Positions 60,701 through 64,000 of a DNA stretch of 64,000 nucleotides are shown in pieces; position 1 is the stretch's first letter; each line of letters starts with the position of its first letter. The position numbers were made by a program, and so were the translations under genes. Location of the stretch: contig OX485803.1 of NCBI GenBank assembly GCA_950295325.1, positions 72,803,554 to 72,867,553 of the forward strand, written 5' to 3'. The notes under the pieces are model-generated. The model was not told the DNA's origin and made no database searches. It saw only the letters and a list, made by a program, of their open reading frames with translations. The stretch is from Polytrichum commune (lineage: Eukaryota; Streptophyta; Polytrichopsida; Polytrichales; Polytrichaceae).

Positions 60701-61233
60701 TAGGCTTATTGCCGATTCATCTCAAGTAACTTGGTGTAGACTAGTTCCGGGTCTTTGAAGCTAATTCCGGTGTCAAATCAACCAACGAAAGTTTTTATGT
60801 TAGTTGAATGAGAGGTACACTTGCATGCGAGAATTTCCTCTCCCGCATCCCGACATGCCTTGCCCGGCCGTGCATCGGGAAGCGCGCTAGCATTTACATC
60901 CACAGGGGCTTCTAAATTGAGCAAACCATACATTGCAAATTTATAACTCCAGATAGGGGATAGATCAGTACAGAGATTTCTAGCAAGATAGAGAAGGTTG
61001 AATGGAGCCATATCACAGAAGGAAGGCAAAAAGAGAGCTTACAGAATATCGAACACATGGCCTTCTTTCGTGCAAACAGGATCCTCAAAGGGTGTGAATG
61101 AAACTGCACAGCAGTAGAACGGCAAGCGCTTGAACGGAGTCTTCAAGTCGCGTTGTTTTGCTCCTCCCCACTCGGTTGCCCATTCCGAGCTTGTTATGAA
61201 CATACGATCCTTGCTATGCTGCTTCTTGCCCAT
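57781..61233 (-). CDS. CYP65: U-box cyclophilin (CYP65/PUB49 type, PPIL2 orthologue)
   Basis: Nuclear cyclophilin with an N-terminal U-box; the animal orthologue PPIL2 is a spliceosome-associated ubiquitin ligase-like protein. Exons 61233-61043, 60028-59743, 59622-59368, 59155-58967, 58659-57781 join in phase to 599 residues (Arabidopsis CYP65 is about 595). Seen: N-terminus MGKKQHSKDRMFITSSEWAT; U-box with FTPFEDPVCTKEGHVFDIL and NPVTGLPLAVKDLIKLHFHK (about 35-110); an Ala-rich linker (AAAALAGSSEKNAAHVAAHA); cyclophilin domain from about residue 345 with FHRSIKNFMIQGGDPTGTG (catalytic Arg, Phe, Gln present). The position of the cyclosporin-binding Trp is His in AHLNYKHTVFG, as in relatives, so isomerase activity and drug binding may be weak. 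The charged C-terminus ends FKDFSNW. Confidence 0.95.
60620..60885. mobile_element. Foldback element in CYP65 intron 1
   Basis: Long imperfect inverted repeat. The left arm GCGCTTCCCCAGGCG to GAGAGAAAATTCTCGCG to TACCTCTCAT to ATAAAAACTT is mirrored by GGGAAGCGCGC, CGAGAATTTCCTCTC, ATGAGAGGTAC and AGTTTTTAT on the right. Arms are roughly 90-110 bp with gaps; the loop is short. No coding capacity and no clear target duplication. Confidence 0.65.
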
Positions 61234-62000
61234 CTTGATAAAATTTCAACCGCCGAGAACAACAAAAAACCTTGCCCTAAAACTGCAGCTTACCTATACT
61301 GTCATCAGGCCGAACCTATGGCACCAGAATAGCCTGACTCAGAATGAAAAATTAAATAAAAATCCACGATTTTTGCCTCCTCTGATCCCTTGAATCACTT
61401 CTGCACATATTTCAATATAATTCTTCCGCAAGATAGCTGCTCAAACAAGAATGCAGTCCTCCATCCACATTCAAACCCTAAATCTTCATTAAACCCTTGT
61501 TCTTTTGCCTCCTCGTCCCTGGATTCACCACTTATTCCCAGAAGATGAGTTGCAAATAGTACATTCTGAAATTGATCAATGCTCAAACGAGGTTGTTCCC
61601 GTCATCCACCGACCTCAATCAGCAGCTTCTACTTAAGTTGGAGTACCTGCTGCCTGTTAATCACGTGTCTATGCAACTACTTACAAAGTTATGCAATCAA
61701 TCCACACTGCCTTTGGCTCTGAAACCCTACCAAATAATTCTAGCCTCCTTGAATCGCGAATTTTGCAGAATCTTACAAATACTAGTTCCGCAGCATCAAT
61801 ACTGAAGCAAGTTGCCGACCCTTCTGACTTCCCACCACACCGGCAACACGGCAGTGGGGCAGCCGGGCAGCCCTGGGGCGTGCAAAGTTTAAACTGCGCA
61901 TGTGCCCGGCAGTAAGGAAACGGGCAGCCCCGGGAAAAACACATTGCTCCTAATGCCGGACAACAAAGACAATAGGTAAGGTAGAAGCGCCTAACTCCGT
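61234..62000 (-). promoter_or_regulatory. CYP65 upstream region
   Basis: Presumed promoter and leader of the CYP65 gene. A GC-rich patch at about 61840-61935 (CGGCAGTGGGGCAGCCGGGC) may mark the start region. No TATA box was assigned and no coding frame is supported here. Confidence 0.4.
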
Positions 62001-62233
62001 CAGTGACCCAAGTCCGAAGTCTCCCTTTTTAACTTTGTCTGCGCCCGAATGTAGTTTCCACGTGGGAAAACAAGTAGGTCTTAGCGAATCTGAGCATAAC
62101 ACGTGGCAGAATGTGACGGGGAAATAGATAATAGAGAACCTTTTACGGATTTTTTGGGTCTGTCGTGGGTGCTTACACCATCCCTTGGTTGGTTCAGTCT
62201 TTCTAGAATTGTTGATGTGTGAAATGAAACTTC

Positions 62234-62465
62234 AACTACTACATTGAATATTGTATTTAGTGTCACTTACTATTTGGAATTACACAATGCTAAAACTATT
62301 TACTAAATATCTTCTTTTTTTTGTCAGCAAAAGTCAGCTTGGTTGTTTGGACATTATATAACATTAACATCTTCACTTAGTATAAATGTACATTAATAGT
62401 AAAAATATATAGCATTATGTAACTCCAAATACTAAGTGACACTAAGTACAACATTCAATGTAGTT
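62234..62465. mobile_element. Palindrome-ended MITE, copy 2
   Basis: About 230 bp with long terminal inverted repeats (about 55 bp, several mismatches). The left end contains TACATTGAATATTGTATTTA then TAGTGTCACTTACTATTTGG. The right end on the opposite strand contains TACATTGAATGTTGTACTTA and TAGTGTCACTTAGTATTTGG. It is related to the element at 7264-7638 through the outer 26 bp. Confidence 0.75.
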
Positions 62466-64000
62466 GTCACGATAAATTTGCTTACAATCTAAGTTTAGTC
62501 TAGGCAAGTTGGTATGGAGTTCAAGTACTTTACATGATGAGCCTCCATACCTTTTGACTTAGTAGGTGGATGTGGCCCTGATTTATGGTGGGCTTGACAC
62601 TTATATTGTCATGTGGGCTAGTGCAAAGTGGGTGGTTGATTTGACCAATTTGACTCAAAACATTTTTTTTCCTCGACTATCCAATATATGTAATTGCATA
62701 TAATATGATTATTAGTTATACGTATAAAATTCCACACAACATCATTAGATCACAAACAATTGCATGTGTATCTAAACTGACACCAACACATCTACAATAA
62801 CTAATGAGAAATAAATAAGTAGTGACCACATTAGGTACAAGTGAGTGTGGTGAGGGAGAGTCACTTTGTCCATGTGAACTTGCAAGGTCCACATGAACTT
62901 GGGTCCACATGACTTGCAAGGGCATGCATTGCCTTCATCACACCTAACTACATGTCCTCCCAACTATGAATCCCCATATATGTTGCACCTCCCTATGTGA
63001 CTAAGAAGGATCAAATGAGCTTTTTGACTTTGAGGAGGGAAGATCATTGGACCAATGTCTTTGTGGCCTATTAAGGCAGTAATCCCCAATTTCTTTTGTA
63101 CATACTAGCTTTGTACAATTACGTAACTTTTGAGTACAATACATGTGGAATGGCCCCCCGATGGTTGTATATAAGTATAATTTTCTCTTGTATGAGTGTA
63201 AACATCCAATTTTTTCATCCCCCCCCTCTCAAAATGGCACTTGTTCAAGTTCCTTGCACCTTGTATCCACAAATTTCCTTTGCTAAGCTACTACAAATAT
63301 GAAGCCCACCGCTCACATAGCGCATAATACAAAGCAATAGAACCACTTTTGAGTTTTCCCAATCCTTTAGGGGTTAAGTAGGCATAGGGTTTATGGCCTC
63401 GTATGATCTGTTGTAGCAAGGGAAAGAACATGAAATATCATACCTTAATGTTGAGCTAGGTAGTGGTTGGCATATTATAATTTGATAATGTTAATACCAA
63501 ACTTGAAGTTTTGCACATGACTCATGAATTGCTATTTACTTAATCCCTAAATGCATACAGAGTCCAATTATGTCAAATGCATGCTTTGTTGGTGGAGATT
63601 TTAAATCAAAACCTTGGCTAGTTTGACTTGGCTTTACCCTATATGTTTTAAAATTGAGGGTAGCAATTCATTAGTATTTTATGGTGTTCTAGTATGCAAA
63701 GTGCTAGATAATTGGAATACATAGTTTTTTGAAATAAAATATTAACATAAAATTATAGCAATTCGGACTAGACAAGATACTTGAAGAACTCTTAAAATGC
63801 ACATCGGTTGAGAGTTCTAGTGTAATTTGCCCCCTCACCCAATTGGTTTCAGGGGCTTTAGGGTGTAATTATTGGGGGTCATATTTCCCTTTGGTTTTGG
63901 AATATGTACACCAATTTTCTTTTTCACGATTACTTTACTATTCTATGCCACACCTAGCATTGGAATTTTGAAGTCCACATGTACCTCTATCATAATATTG
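62466..64000. other. Intergenic, no gene seen
   Basis: AT-rich. Near 62868-62922 the words CATGTGAACTTGCAAGG, CACATGAACTTGGGT and CACATGACTTGCAAGG form a small cluster of direct repeats. No coding region is recognised to the end of the window. Confidence 0.5.

Overview
The window looks like nuclear DNA of a land plant. It holds intron-rich genes for plant-type proteins: an LDL3-class histone demethylase, a cyclophilin/U-box protein of the CYP65 type, and a plant aldose-6-phosphate reductase. The spaces between genes are AT-rich and full of mixed plant-type transposable elements, with short TTTAGGG telomere-like stretches. I cannot place the species. No tRNA, rRNA, CRISPR or prokaryotic-style operon was recognised.

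Layout. 1-9 kb: gene-poor DNA with three copies of one MITE, a Harbinger-like MITE with a strong internal hairpin, a decayed fragment of the LDL3 gene, a dead Tc1/mariner-type transposase, a LINE 3' stub and a palindromic MITE. 9.8-20.3 kb (minus): a 14-exon LDL3-type gene (1834 codons plus stop) whose exon phases join without conflict, with a GC-rich promoter/leader near 21 kb. 22.8-24.4 kb (minus): a decayed Helitron/PIF1-type helicase. 26.6-28.8 kb (minus): a 5'-truncated LINE with a 401-bp MITE inside it. 30-47.9 kb (plus): a long decayed LINE of the same family carrying a 2A-like motif. It is broken by a 2-kb unclassified insertion, an apparently intact Ty3 chromodomain retrotransposon (36560-42664, identical-looking 803-bp LTRs, 5-bp target duplication) and a 754-bp DNA element. 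Its 3' end is fused in frame to a pogo/Tigger-like transposase that runs to 49.1 kb. 49.7-51 kb: four tandem units of about 250-310 bp. 51.4-55.0 kb (plus): the reductase gene, 6 coding exons plus a probable leader intron. 55.8-56.5 kb: a pogo remnant with a clear terminal repeat. 57.8-61.2 kb (minus): the CYP65 gene, 5 exons, with a foldback element in intron 1. 62-64 kb: another copy of the palindromic MITE, then nothing recognisable.

The three host genes have no evident functional link: chromatin demethylation, sugar-alcohol metabolism, and spliceosomal/ubiquitin-linked isomerase. The most unusual signals are an array of eleven covarying hairpin or palindrome units in the Ty3 LTRs, the 2A-like motif in a plant LINE, a LINE 3' hairpin followed by a (TTC)n tail kept in two copies, the in-frame LINE-transposase fusion, and decayed duplications of the LDL3 C-terminal exons.
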